Of a stretch of DNA of 64,000 nt, positions 1 to 10,640 are shown piece after piece (the first letter of the stretch is position 1; each line of letters begins with the position of its first letter). The stretch spans positions 8,829,209 through 8,893,208 of the forward strand of contig NC_087065.1 of NCBI RefSeq assembly GCF_963678635.1, given 5' to 3'. The notes under the pieces are model-generated. The model had not been told where the DNA came from. It was given only the letters and a program-made list of their open reading frames with translations, and did no database searches. The translations under genes were made by a program, and so were the position numbers. Origin of the DNA: Symsagittifera roscoffensis (taxonomy: Eukaryota > Xenacoelomorpha > Acoela > Convolutidae).

Positions 1-3000
1 TTACCAAATCAAAAAAGTAAAACAAAAAAAGATCAACGAAAAATAACCTAAGTACAAAACATTTCTGAATTGACCACCGATATCCAGGAACTGAAAAATT
101 TTCAGCCTACTTTCACAATTGAATCACATTCATTGTTATAGCTCAGATGGCGCTAGCGACACCGAAAACAAACATAGATTTAATATATTGAAAATGAAAT
201 AAAAACGAAGCACCTATTCAATTTAAAACTTTTAAAAGGATCAAAGAGAAAGAAATGTCAGGAAACCCAAAAAAGTGAAATACTTAATACTACAGAGTTT
301 GCATACCCAGAAGTGTCCCACGAGCATTTTAAAAAATTATACAAAAAAGTAAACATTCAATTAAATCAACAAACGATACCAAATTGCAAAAAAAATTTGA
401 GAGAAAAAGTATGGTTAGTACCATTTCTCTCAGAAATAAATAACAATCAAAACAAATCTCGAACTCCAGATCGCAAAAGACCACGAAAATCATACGAACC
501 GAAAATTTTAGATAACAGTCAGACAAAAAATTAAGGACTAATAATTTAAAAATCGCCTGTAGAAAAAAATAGTTCCGATACGATCTCGTAGTGACACCGC
601 ATAAGCAAAGAGTAGGTTATATTAAACCGAAAAAAAACAATGTTTCACTTCTTAACAAAAATATATTCAAAAATTCGTTTCTTTAGCAAAAACGGAAATA
701 AATTTTAGTATGAGACACTACAACCATACGTGAAATTTTACAACTAAGAGCTCGGATAACAACACGCAAACAAAAAATTTAAGTTAAAGACCTTTTTGTG
801 AAACCGAATTAAGGACACTATCATCTCTAAAAAGTGAAAAAACAATAACATTTACCGACGGCGAACAACCAGTCCAATTATAAAACTGGAAGCAAACCAT
901 ATTGAACAAGTTTCATTCACATTAAAATCATTTGACAAAAACTGATTCAAGGAGAAGACGAAAAAATTATGGATTACTTTGTTACATATTTTGACTGATG
1001 TCCAGATATTGGTCAATCATAATGACAAGTACAACATTGTCGCAATCTCAAATCAAACGTTTTGCAAAGGATATGGTCCATGCAAACCTGATTTTCTCGA
1101 CTTGAAAATAAACAGGCAGATACTTGACAACTTATTATTGAATCTGCGCGACATAACCTCACAATATGGGAATTTCACGATTAAAATCTTACCACCAGAT
1201 TCAAATGATTGTACTCACCCGCAGAGTGTACAAAAAATGACCTATAAACAAGTTTTTCAAATTTTTCACGGAAAACAATAAAAAACTACAACATGAAAAT
1301 TCACAACGAACAAGTTTAATTTTCTCAAATTATGTTTTTCAAACAATTTATAGTCTTCGTCGTAAATTAAAATGAAATCTTTCACGCATCACCAACACAA
1401 ACATCACCACATGCAATTTAAGAGAAGAAATAATATTTTTGCTTCAAAACTTTGAGATACAATCCCAGAAAACCTCAAAAAGTCTGACATACCCGCTCAA
1501 AAACTTTAGCACATAACTGATAACTGATGAAATAGGACATAAATTAGATCACATAGAGCAATCTAGAAAACATATCCACACAAGCTGTGATGATTTTACA
1601 ATCCTTGCAGATCAATTAGGTTGGAATTAGCACTCTGAGATTAGCAAGATGTTTTAATTGATATACCAAGCGCAATCGAAATTTCAAATAACTTCAATTG
1701 ATGAAGATAACTTAAAAGTCGTCGGCTTAAAAGCAGAATAAAACATCAAATTAAAACACACATTTTTCAAAACCGAACAAGTAATATCTGTTTAAATTCA
1801 AATTTGATGACCTACCACCAGAACTAACTAGTGGCATTTCATCGCATAAAGTACGAGAGATGACATAGATATGAACTTTCAAAATACACAGATTACATTA
1901 AAAATATACAAAATCGAATGTCACGACGGCCAAATTTAGTTTTCACTAATGATGTTTATGCAATAATTTAGTTCTGGCATCAATAACATCTCCATCCTAG
2001 ATTCAATTGAAAAACTTCACATATCACCACCACAAATACAACGACATGCAAAAAAGGTATACATAAGACATTCAACACGACATGCAAAAAATTTTTTCCT
2101 TTGCAAAATTTTCTAAGCAATCCGAGAAAACCTCATCGGCACTGACCACTGATATACCCGCTATAGTAGAACTCGATCTTCAAACAGTTTTATCATGGTT
2201 CAATAATGACTGTTTTGAACATAAAATAGATCTCATAGAACAACCTAGAAAACAATTCCGCGCAAACAATCTAGAACAATCAAATAATGTTTGCAAGTTT
2301 AAATGATATCACAAATTTTATAGACAAAAGAAACACATTTTCAAGCTCAGCGTTTCAAACAAGCTCGAATAATGATGATCTTTAAAAAAACATCGCGTTA
2401 ACAACAGATAAAAATCATTATTTTACCACACACATTCAAAACAGAAAAGGTAATATCTGTTTAAATTCAGCATTCTATCTAATAGGAGACAACTTGAAGG
2501 AAATCATAACACTAAATCAACAAAAATTTCATATCTCATTAAGTTTACAAATCAAAGAATTGTTACGACAATGCCAGTAACAGCACAACAAAGTATCTCA
2601 TCAAGTATAAATTATACCACTCCAACACTCAAAGCTAAAATCAAAAATGAACCAATTCTTTTTGATGCGATTTTATCTATGAATTATCAAGCATATAGAC
2701 CAAAAAAAAACAAAAAAATCTAGTTCTACAGGAAAACACAAAATAATTCTATTTTCAAACCAAAGCTAAGGCTTTTTTGCCATCCCTAACCAGATCAAGC
2801 TCGAAAAGAAACCTCACATTAAATAGACTATACTTACTACCACCAACAACCCTAAAAATTCAAGATCACACTCTCTCAGCAAAGGAATCAAAAAACCATT
2901 TCTCAGTAGATGACCTTTCTTTTCGTAAAAACCAACAACCACGACATCAACTTAACCAAATGAAATATCAATCGTTCAATGAAGAACAACCAGATCAATT

Positions 3001-3780
3001 TGAAACAATTTTTGATCCACAAAAAAGGCAACAACGCAAAACTAACCACCCACTTGAACCAATTTTTACAATATCAAACCAAAAACTAGCAACGAAAAAT
3101 CAAAAACCTCTCAAAATAGCAATTTGAAAAAAAAAAGCAATACGATTGCCATATTACTTACATGACATGAAGTGAGTAGGCACAAGCTCACAGTTTTCCT
3201 TGAAATACGAAATACAGCAGAGTTGCTGCAAATGACAATGAATCCAATTTCAAGATGAATTTTTGTTAATATCAAAAAACTCGCCAGGAACAGACCATGA
3301 ATACTATGTTGAAGGTTAGTTCATTCCCGTAACGGCATACCTAAAATGAGTTCTATGATCAGATTTGATTTAAAAAATTTTCTCAAAATTTGATTAAAAA
3401 ACATACAGCAGTTTTACAAATGCACTCGACGGAGCAGCCAAAAAAAAATCCGATTGGAAATGTTTTGCCCAAGAATTTTCAAAACTGATGAAATCCGAAA
3501 GATATGAACAACATCAAAACTTTCAAGTACTGAAAAACCGATGGTTATCAAAAGAACAAATCAAACAATTAGACAAAATTTAGAAACGCTGGTAATGAAT
3601 GCAAACTCTAGAATTTCACATGATTGCAAAATCACACATATGACAGAAACTTTGATAAAGACCTCAGTACCGCAATTGAAAAAATACAATATATAAAACT
3701 TATTTAAGACTCTGAAAACAAACCTGCAGAAAAAAATACACAATTAGCCATCTGATTCGACAGAATCCCAAACTTTAAAG
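1..3780. other. A-rich region without a recognised gene
   Basis: The plus strand is strongly A-rich with relatively little T and G, a skew not seen elsewhere in the window. Four open frames of 73-116 codons exist on the plus strand (313-534, 979-1281, 2082-2306, 2777-3127). None shows a domain I recognise, and their lysine, asparagine and glutamine richness follows from base composition. A short open stretch at 3419-3583 looks more protein-like (see its entry). The region may be a decayed sense-strand retroelement, but nothing in it proves this. Confidence 0.4.
3419..3583 (+). pseudogene. Short protein-like remnant, possibly gag
   Basis: Fifty-four codons, open up to a TAG at 3581-3583. The translation begins around NALDGAAKKKSDW and has a regular mix of aromatic, charged and hydrophobic residues, unlike the low-complexity frames around it. 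It loosely resembles the helical capsid part of retroelement gag proteins, but I recognise no diagnostic motif. There is no credible start codon and the frame is closed downstream. It is best treated as a fragment of a decayed gene of unknown identity. Confidence 0.2.
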
Positions 3781-3837
3781 GAAAGCGTTATCAAAAAAGG
3801 GAGGCAGATTTTGTAGAGATCGATCTCACGTGTCAAC

Positions 3838-3956
3838 AAACTCAAGAAATGTTTTCACCGAACCAACTCAAGAAATACCTTCCCAGCTAAACCCAAGAAA
3901 TACCTTCCCAGTTAAACTCAAAAAATACCTTCCCAGTTAAACTCAAGAAAATTTCT
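3838..3956. repeat. Short tandem repeat, about 25 bp unit
   Basis: About four imperfect units built on CTCAAGAAATACCTTCCCAG plus a TTAAA spacer follow each other. The last three are nearly identical. The array lies between the A-rich region and the 3' side of element 1. Its role is unknown. Confidence 0.7.
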
Positions 3957-4310
3957 CCTCTAGTATTGCTATTGAAGAACCGTTCGAGATCTCTCCTGTT
4001 TTGTTCGAGTAAGTGTAGTTTGATTGTCAATTCAATTTGCAAATCAATCTGAATTGATTTTCAATTTGCAAATCAGACTAAGATGCTTTTGCTCATGCCT
4101 AGCCTAAACCTCCCCCATTAATAACTTTAAGACATTATCCTAACAACTCCATTAAAATGATTCAATTTTGATGTTAAAAACACGCAGATTCATTTTATGT
4201 TTCAGCACCATTAATTCTTCAGATTTTAATTGTCATGCCAATTACATTTAAATTCATCTACCTGACTCGTACCCCCTTTTGCCTAGCTCAAGAACCTTGT
4301 GCCTCCCAAC
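3957..4310. other. Spacer beside element 1, no gene seen
   Basis: No usable open frame. A CAATTTGCAAATC motif occurs twice near 4038-4076. If element 1 were complete, its 3' LTR would be expected here, but I see no match to the sequence flanking the primer-binding-site candidate near 26163. Either the LTR is absent or element 1 is truncated on this side. Confidence 0.35.
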
Positions 4311-5416
4311 TCAAGACTTCCATGTTCGTTCAAAGCTCAGGCGATACTCAAGTAGTACTTCTTTTGTAGGTGCACCATGATCTCCGTTTCTGCGAAGACC
4401 ACATGTAGGATGGTGTATAACTCTTTGGACCATGAAATCCCTCAACCTCGTTAGTGCCAATATTACGTGCTCGGGGTCTATCGTGTTCCTCTCTTTGACC
4501 CTCGCCGCCAAAAAACACAGATATTTACCAGTAACTTGTGAAACTGAAGGAAGAAGCGAAGCCATTCATCCTAACCCTGTTCTCTGCCTGAATCGAAACT
4601 CCACGTTCTGATATTCTCTTTTAAAGTCTGCTTTCAGCCTCGTGTTGAAGCTCATGTCCGCTGTTATGCAGATAGCACTCGTCCTATATGACAAAATGAA
4701 GTCGCTGTCTGTGATCAGGATGTTCTCTGAATATTCATTCGGTATCTCAAATTTTGTCTTGAAATTTCCTCCTATGGTAGGCTCAGCTTCCTCTTGATCC
4801 AGTTCCAACCCGTTAGTCTCTCTTATTTCCCTGAGCTTCTCTATCATCAAATTTTCGGTGTGGGTAAGTCCTACCCCCACTCCCCGGACAAAAATCTTTA
4901 TCGACGTCCGGTGGTTATCCGGTGGTATCCGGTGGTATCCGGTGGTATTTCTTTAAGTTATCCGGTGGTATTTCAAGCGAGCGGTCTGTGCCTGTCCAAC
5001 CAAATAGTGGATTTCCTCTCTTCACATGTTTCATTGCTGACACGTTGACTTGTTGGATGTTTTGCTCCTCCCTTTTGTCAGTCTTGAGATTATGCATCCA
5101 GTGCCCTCAGATTTGTGTTTTCCCTTCTTTTTATCTCGCTTTGTTCCAGGTCTACTTCTTAATCCGGTACTGAGTAGTCTTCTTGCAAGGAATGCTCGCT
5201 GTCGTTGATGATCTGCCACTCTTCATCGACTGCAAGCTCACCCATGTTTACCAACTCTTCGCTTATCTCATCTGGTTGTATTTTGTCAATCAAGAAGTCG
5301 TCACCATACCGTTTGTATCTCATGCCTGCCTGTTTGCGAACGCCTTTCCTCGTCCCTGTGGTCATCGGCTGGTCTGGTTCTGTCCACTTTGGTACTTTTT
5401 TTTTGCTCCGGGTCAT
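4311..5416 (-). pseudogene. Element 1 tail ORF downstream of integrase
   Basis: Three open stretches follow the integrase: 5416-5159, 4880-4566 and 4565-4311. The first contains the motif KRYGDDFLID and an acidic end. The second contains NEYSENILITDSDFIL. The third follows the second in the same frame after a single stop codon. Both motifs recur in element 3 (RYGDDFVVD near 41310; NEYSSSIILTGSDFIL near 41850), so this is a conserved coding part of the family. I do not recognise it. It sits where an envelope gene can lie, but no signal peptide or clear transmembrane segment is visible. It could be an integrase C-terminal extension or a separate accessory protein. Confidence 0.55.
4908..4975. 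repeat. Micro-tandem repeat of ATCCGGTGGT
   Basis: Four to five copies of a 10-11 bp unit (TATCCGGTGG) lie in the tail region of element 1. Copy 2 lacks the corresponding stretch. They interrupt the tail ORF, and replication slippage is the simplest origin. Confidence 0.75.
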
Positions 5417-5417
5417 T

Positions 5418-6761
5418 TCAATTTTCCTCCGCGAAAGATCTTTTGTCCGAATCTACCTCTATCTTCTCGTTGTCTTCCATGCTCACGTCCTGGTTGCCGT
5501 CATTCTTCTTTCTGGTGCCTTCCTCGTTCACCTCACATGCTGGTTCTACCAGTAGGTACTCTAGTCCTTCCATGTTTTCTGGCACACACCAGTCCTCCAG
5601 AGATGGGACGTGAGGTTTCAGATTTTGGTAGTGCGCCGCACGCCCTGTAATCAAGCGATATAACGGGCCCTGCGGGTGTACCTCTGTTATCATAAACGGT
5701 TCTCTCCATTTCTTCAGTAACTTCTTAAACCCTTTTAGGGGTATGACATTCTGGAATACCCAGACGTATTGACCCCCAGCATTCGGTTTCGCCTGAAGTT
5801 TTTTTTCGTCGTACTTCTTCCGCTGTCCCATTTGAGCCTGCGCCGTGTTCCTTCTACAGAGCTCGTTCAATTCTTTTTGTCTCCTGACCGCTTCCTTCAC
5901 GTACGCATGCGGCGACGTCTTCTTCCCTTCGTATTCCAGATAGAAGAATGTCAGGGGCATTGCTCTCTCCCTGCCAGTCAACATCATGAAAGGATTGATC
6001 CCTGTTGTTGAGTGCTGCGTGCTGTTATACGCTCCTACCACTTGTGGCAGATATTTGTCCCAATCTGTCATGTATCTCGAGCAATTTACTCTGAGCATGT
6101 TCACCAGAGTTCTGTTGTGCCTTTCCACTAATCCGTTTGTTTGAGGATGGTAGGTTGTTGACTGCGCTTGAGCAATATGGGATCTCCTCATGAGCTCTTT
6201 TGTCAGGTCCCCCACAAAGGGTTTCCCATTGTCCGACTGGAATGTCATCGGACAACCGTATCGTGATATCCAGTGCGTTATCAAATGATCACAAATCTCT
6301 TCCGTTGAGGCCGTCTGACATTATGCCGCGTCTGCCAGTTTCGTGAAGTGTTCTATAATTATCAGTATCTGATTGTATACCGAGTCGGTCATGCAGATCT
6401 TCTGATTATCTATCTGCACGACTTCGTTGAATTCCGAGCTTTCCACGGAGTTAAGTGGGAAATTTGTTTTTCTAGGGTCCTTCACTTGCAAACACGACAA
6501 ACATGCGTTCACCCACCTTTCACAAGCCTTTCTCAACCCTGGCCAATCAAACCTGTGTAGTATTCTTTGCTGTACCTTGTCTTTCCCCTGATGTCCCATT
6601 TGGTCGTACGATCTGAACAACACTTTTGTCTGGTGTAGCTGTGGTAATATGATGAAATTATGCTTGTGTAGTATCTTCTCCTCATCTTTCCTCCTACAGA
6701 CTACCACATCATCAGCTGTGTGATAGAATAAGTCCCTTATTTCCTTGTAGAGCTGGCTCAA
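5418..6761 (-). pseudogene. Element 1 integrase, split by a stop
   Basis: Catalyses insertion of the element's cDNA. The N-terminal zinc-binding region reads MGHQG, then about 30 residues on ACLSC, but the first histidine of the usual HHCC set appears replaced (SYDQMGH). The catalytic core shows D in QIDNQ, D in QSDNG, and E in LVERHNR. The C-terminal part contains YVWVF and GPLYRL, as in the GPY/F module of Metaviridae integrases. An in-frame TAA at 6321-6323 separates the first catalytic Asp from the other two. The C-terminus continues into an acidic tail. Copy 2 has deleted this domain; element 3 retains a damaged version at 39994-40943. Confidence 0.85.
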
Positions 6762-6901
6762 GATCTTGTAACTATCCTCCTTCAGGTCACCTTTCTCATT
6801 GTGTACCGTTCGGATTCAATTGGAGAAGTTGCTCGTCATATTGTCAATCTTCTGGGCTCGTATCAGATCAGATAGTCTGTATCTCGCTTTGACGTGTTCC
6901 T

Positions 6902-7782
6902 TCAATACAGCATTTGACCATTCAGTTCTCCGGGACTGTGGATGTCGTCTTTTAGCTTAACGCAAACTATCCTTCTCAAGACCTCCCTGTCATAACCCGG
7001 TTCCAGCTTCGTCTTGACGTTTGAGTTGCATGATAGCTCCCTGAAAGGTTTCCTTGACACCGCCATCTTCTCAAGCTCTTCTCCTACGTATGCATCCTGT
7101 TGCTTTAGTCTGTAAGTTCCTGCGGAAGAGTCTGTTTGTAGTTCCGTGTCTTGGTGCCTCATTTTCTCTTCTGCTAATATCATGCAAAGACTGTCTTGAT
7201 CATCACCACTCTTCTCTGAGTCATCCTCCCATTCTTCCGACTCGCCGAGCAAATTCTCTTCCTCACTGTCTCCTTCTGATTTCGACCATTCCCCGGACTC
7301 TTGATCTGGTCCTAGGTGTTCCGCTTCCTTCTTGAAAGTCACTTTCTTCTTCGGAAGCGTATTCTGTCGTAGTATGTCTTCTCGACCAAAGTCCGTACAA
7401 CTTATTTGTCGTCAGGTTGCCTTATTGTTGAGTCCTCGCCTTGAGCCACTTCCCTTTTTTTCAATATGGTGACTTCCGGTTTGTCTTTATCATTGTTCCG
7501 GGATACCGGTTTATCGTCGGCTAGATTCTCGAGTAGTTTCCCCAGATCTTCTCCTATCGTCACCCTTCTTGTCTCCACATCATTGAGGTCATAGCCTTTT
7601 GCTTTTAGTGTTTCTCTCACTATCTTCGACTTGAGCATCATTTCAAATGGCATCCCTGTTTTCCTCTTGAGAATTTTTTTCGTCTCGTGTTCTGCTGGTA
7701 GCTCGGGATGGTCCATTATTGGTTTTTTTGACTTGTCAAGCCACCTCGTGAGTGGGACACTGTCATACGTCTCCTTTCCCAT
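6902..7782 (-). pseudogene. Element 1 charged spacer between RNase H and integrase
   Basis: Two open stretches, 7782-7402 and 7342-6902, in different frames. The first contains LTRWLDKSKKP and HPELPAEHE, conserved in copy 2 and in element 3 (TRWLDKSGHP, HTELPVE). The second is rich in Glu, Asp and Ser (for example GDSEEENLLGESEEWEDD) and ends close to the integrase. Most Ty3/gypsy elements pass from RNase H to integrase through a short linker, whereas here some 300-350 residues intervene. I recognise no domain. Conservation in the distant element 3 argues that it was functional. Confidence 0.6.
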
Positions 7783-7839
7783 AAATGAGAAGCCATCTTT
7801 GATTTCCGGCCTGTCGGCCTCCCTTTGCTCCTGTCTCTC

Positions 7840-8595
7840 TCAAAACTCCGTCTTTTTGCTCATGTTGTCGGCAGTTTGATGATTTTCCCTTGTTCTATGC
7901 TCAATAATCAAGTTGTAACCATCCAGGCGCACTATCCATCTCCCGATGCAGCTCTGGTCCATTGAGTACGGTTTTAACCAATTGAGTGCTCTGTTGTCGA
8001 CTCGCAGCTTGAATGGCTCGCTACCCAGGTATGTCCTATATTTTTCTACAAAAGTGACTACCGCCAACTTTTCCGCTTTGGCTGCTCCGTATTTAATCTC
8101 TGTATCACTGAAGACTTTGCTCCCGTAAGCTATCGGTCTCAAGACTGTCTTTCCGTTCCATTCCTGTTCTTGGTGGAATATTCCAGAGATCGCTACCAAC
8201 GATGCAACCGTGTGCAGCACGTACTTTCCCTTTTCCGTGGGCATCCCCAGCACTAGTGCTTCGCACGTTTTTATTCTTTGAAATGATACCTCTGCTGCGT
8301 TAATCCACGTGGAACTATTACCCCCGTGCCTCATGAGTTGTTGCATTGGACATACTTTGTCCGCATAGCCCTTGATGAACTCCCTGTAGTAGTTTGCGAA
8401 ACCCAAGAAGCTCATCAACTGGTGTTCTGTTTTTGGCGATTTCCAAGTCAGAAATGCCTCTAATGCATCTGGGTCTGCTCTAATACCATGTTTGTCCACC
8501 ATTCTTCCCAGGTATTTGATGGAGTCCTTGAGAATCTCACACTTTGATGGCTTGCATTTCAGTCCTGCTGTCTTCATAAACCACCACAGGGTCAT
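7840..8595 (-). pseudogene. Element 1 RNase H and connection, distal 428-bp unit
   Basis: RNase H degrades the RNA strand of the RNA/DNA hybrid. Conserved blocks are the connection segment (FLGFANYYREFIKGYADK), the RNase H start, an AEKLAVV block with the catalytic Glu, and VDNRALNWL with a catalytic Asp. The first catalytic Asp of the usual HTDAS motif is Val here (LHTVAS), so this copy should be inactive. The frame starts inside a tandem duplication: the segment from MKTAGLKCKPSKCE to the RNase H start also occurs 428 bp upstream in the RT entry. The duplication breaks continuity with the RT. Confidence 0.8.
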
Positions 8596-9637
8596 TCTTG
8601 GTGGAGTATTCCAGAGATCGCTACCAACGATGCATCTGTGTGCAGCACGTACTTTCCCTTTTCCGTGGGCATCCCCAGCACTAGTGCTTTACACGTTTTT
8701 ATTCTTTGAAATGATTCCTCTGCTGCGTTAATCCACGTGAACTTCTTATCCTTGTGCGTCATGAGTTGTTGCATTGGATATACATTGTCCGCATAGCCCT
8801 TGATGAATTCCTTGTAGTAGTTTGCGAAATCCAAGAAGCTCATCAACAAGTAATCTGTTTTTGGCGGTTTCCAAGTCAGAAATGCCTCTAACGCATCTGG
8901 GTCTGGTCTAATACCATGTTTGTCCACCATTCTTCGCAGGTATTTGATGGAGTCCTTGAGAACCTCACATTTTGATGGCTTGCATTTCAGTCCTACTGTC
9001 TTCATACAAGCAAACACCTCGTCCAGTCCTTCAATGTGGTCCTCTAGTGTAGGTGTTGCAATCAGCACGTCATCTACGTAGCACAGTAGTAAATTGCCAT
9101 ATTTCTTTGTTACGTTTTTCAGCGCTTGTGCCATCAGTCGTTGGAAGGTTGCTGTCGCATTGCAGAGGCCAAAGGGCATCCTCTTCCATTTGAAACATTC
9201 CCAGTTCGCATGCAAAACCCGTCTTGTCCCTGTCTTGCTTCCTCAGTGGTACCTACCAAAAGTCCGACCCCAGATCAAGAATTGTGAAAAATTTTTGCGT
9301 CACCTAATTTTGAGAGACTTTCATCTATCCCAGGTCTGGGATAGGCATTTTTCACCGTGACGGAGTTCAGACATCGAGAGTCACAAAAAAATCTAAGTTG
9401 TTCTCCTTTCTTTTCAGCCATCACTACTCCACACGCCCACGTTGGTTTGGTTGGTTTTATCATGTCATACTCTAGTAGGGTCTCTATCTCTTTTCTACAA
9501 GCGTCCGATTTGTTTGGGGTCATACGCCTCGCCCCCTCCCTATGCGGCACCACCGATTCTTCTAGCTCTATTTCATGTTCAACAAAAATGCAGCATCCAT
9601 TGTCTGCTTTATGTCCCATAAAAACATCCCAATTCAT
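8592..9637 (-). pseudogene. Element 1 reverse transcriptase (frameshifted)
   Basis: Copies element RNA into DNA. Visible RT blocks are the N-terminal ARRMTPNKSDACRKEIETLL, the GVVMAEKKGEQLRFFCDSR block (usually VDFR, changed to CDSR), MPFGLCNATATFQRLM, and the catalytic LCYVDDVLIATPT (YVDD box). The frame is lost at about 9275, between the CDSR block and the MPFGLCNA block, so two pieces remain (9637-9275 and 9215-8592). The second piece runs into the first of two 428-bp units. The YVDD aspartates are intact, but the enzyme cannot be made as one chain. Confidence 0.85.
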
Positions 9638-9675
9638 ATCTAGAACGTCTTTGATGGCTTCGAGCTGTTCGTCTG

Positions 9676-10640
9676 TTACTTCCCCTTTAAATGTTCAATC
9701 TCTGGTAATACTGGTTTATCCATTTCCATTTCTTCCAGCGTGGGTCTTTCTGGAATATTCGAACAGCACGACAGTCCATCGTCTGTCTCTGACTTAAGTG
9801 ACTTCACAACACCTGATGAATTTTTTATTTTCTCCAATCGTCTCAAGATAAAAACTCTATCCCTGTGATTAGGGAAATCAAGAACTTCGTTTCCTTTCAC
9901 ATTTTCAGTCATTTGATATCTAGTTTTCACGGGCAGTGCGTATCCTAGCTTCCTCCTCCTCTGGATTGTGATTGGTATATCAAGAGTATTCAACGAGACA
10001 CTGGTGCAGAGGCCACTCTTGGTTATCGTGAAGGATCTTCCTAAAATGGCAGCACTTTGACTGTTTGGAATTGGTACTAAACTTACTTGTTTTTGTCGCT
10101 GAGCTCATTATAGTTTTTCATCCGTAAACTAACTATTGCCGCCTCATTCGCTTTCAGCCTTACCCTCCTATTCAAGAAAACTGCAGCCTTACTTTCATTC
10201 GCCATTATCAAATTTACCGGTTTAATTACCTACTTACTTTCCGGGTTTCGAATCCTGAACATCACATTGTTAGGATCAATTGTTACATCGAAATTCCTGA
10301 TGAAATCCCTGCCTAGAATGAATTGGTCAGACTCATCTAGATTCTCCACCACCAGAAAGCTCATCGACATATTGCGTTTTTTCAGGTTTAGGGCTATTAT
10401 AGGTGTTCTACCTATAACCCGAAGAGCCCCCTTGTTTGCCGCTGATAGCCGTATTCATGAGTCAATCGGGTCATCTTTGTCGAATCCCATTCTTCTCCAA
10501 GTCTCAATTGGTATTACACTCAAGACGGCTCCCGTGTCCAACAGCCCACTCAGTTGTGTCTTCTTTCCGCTTATGTCCAATACGTGTGCAGACACATCTG
10601 CATCCGTTCCCAGCATGGCATCCTCTTCCAGCGAAGCACA
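9676..10640 (-). pseudogene. Element 1 aspartic protease and RT N-terminal linker
   Basis: The retroviral-type aspartic protease matures the polyprotein and shows LLDTGAVLSVIP, with the catalytic DTG starting at about 10538. Seventeen residues after a conserved WRRMGF motif begins, the reading frame stops at a TGA (10452-10454), where copy 2 has a tryptophan codon. This is a nonsense change. Further on, 9993-9676 is another open piece with the linker toward the RT, containing ERPTLEEMEMDKPVLPEIEHL, which is conserved in all three elements. No active protease of full length can be made here. Confidence 0.8.
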
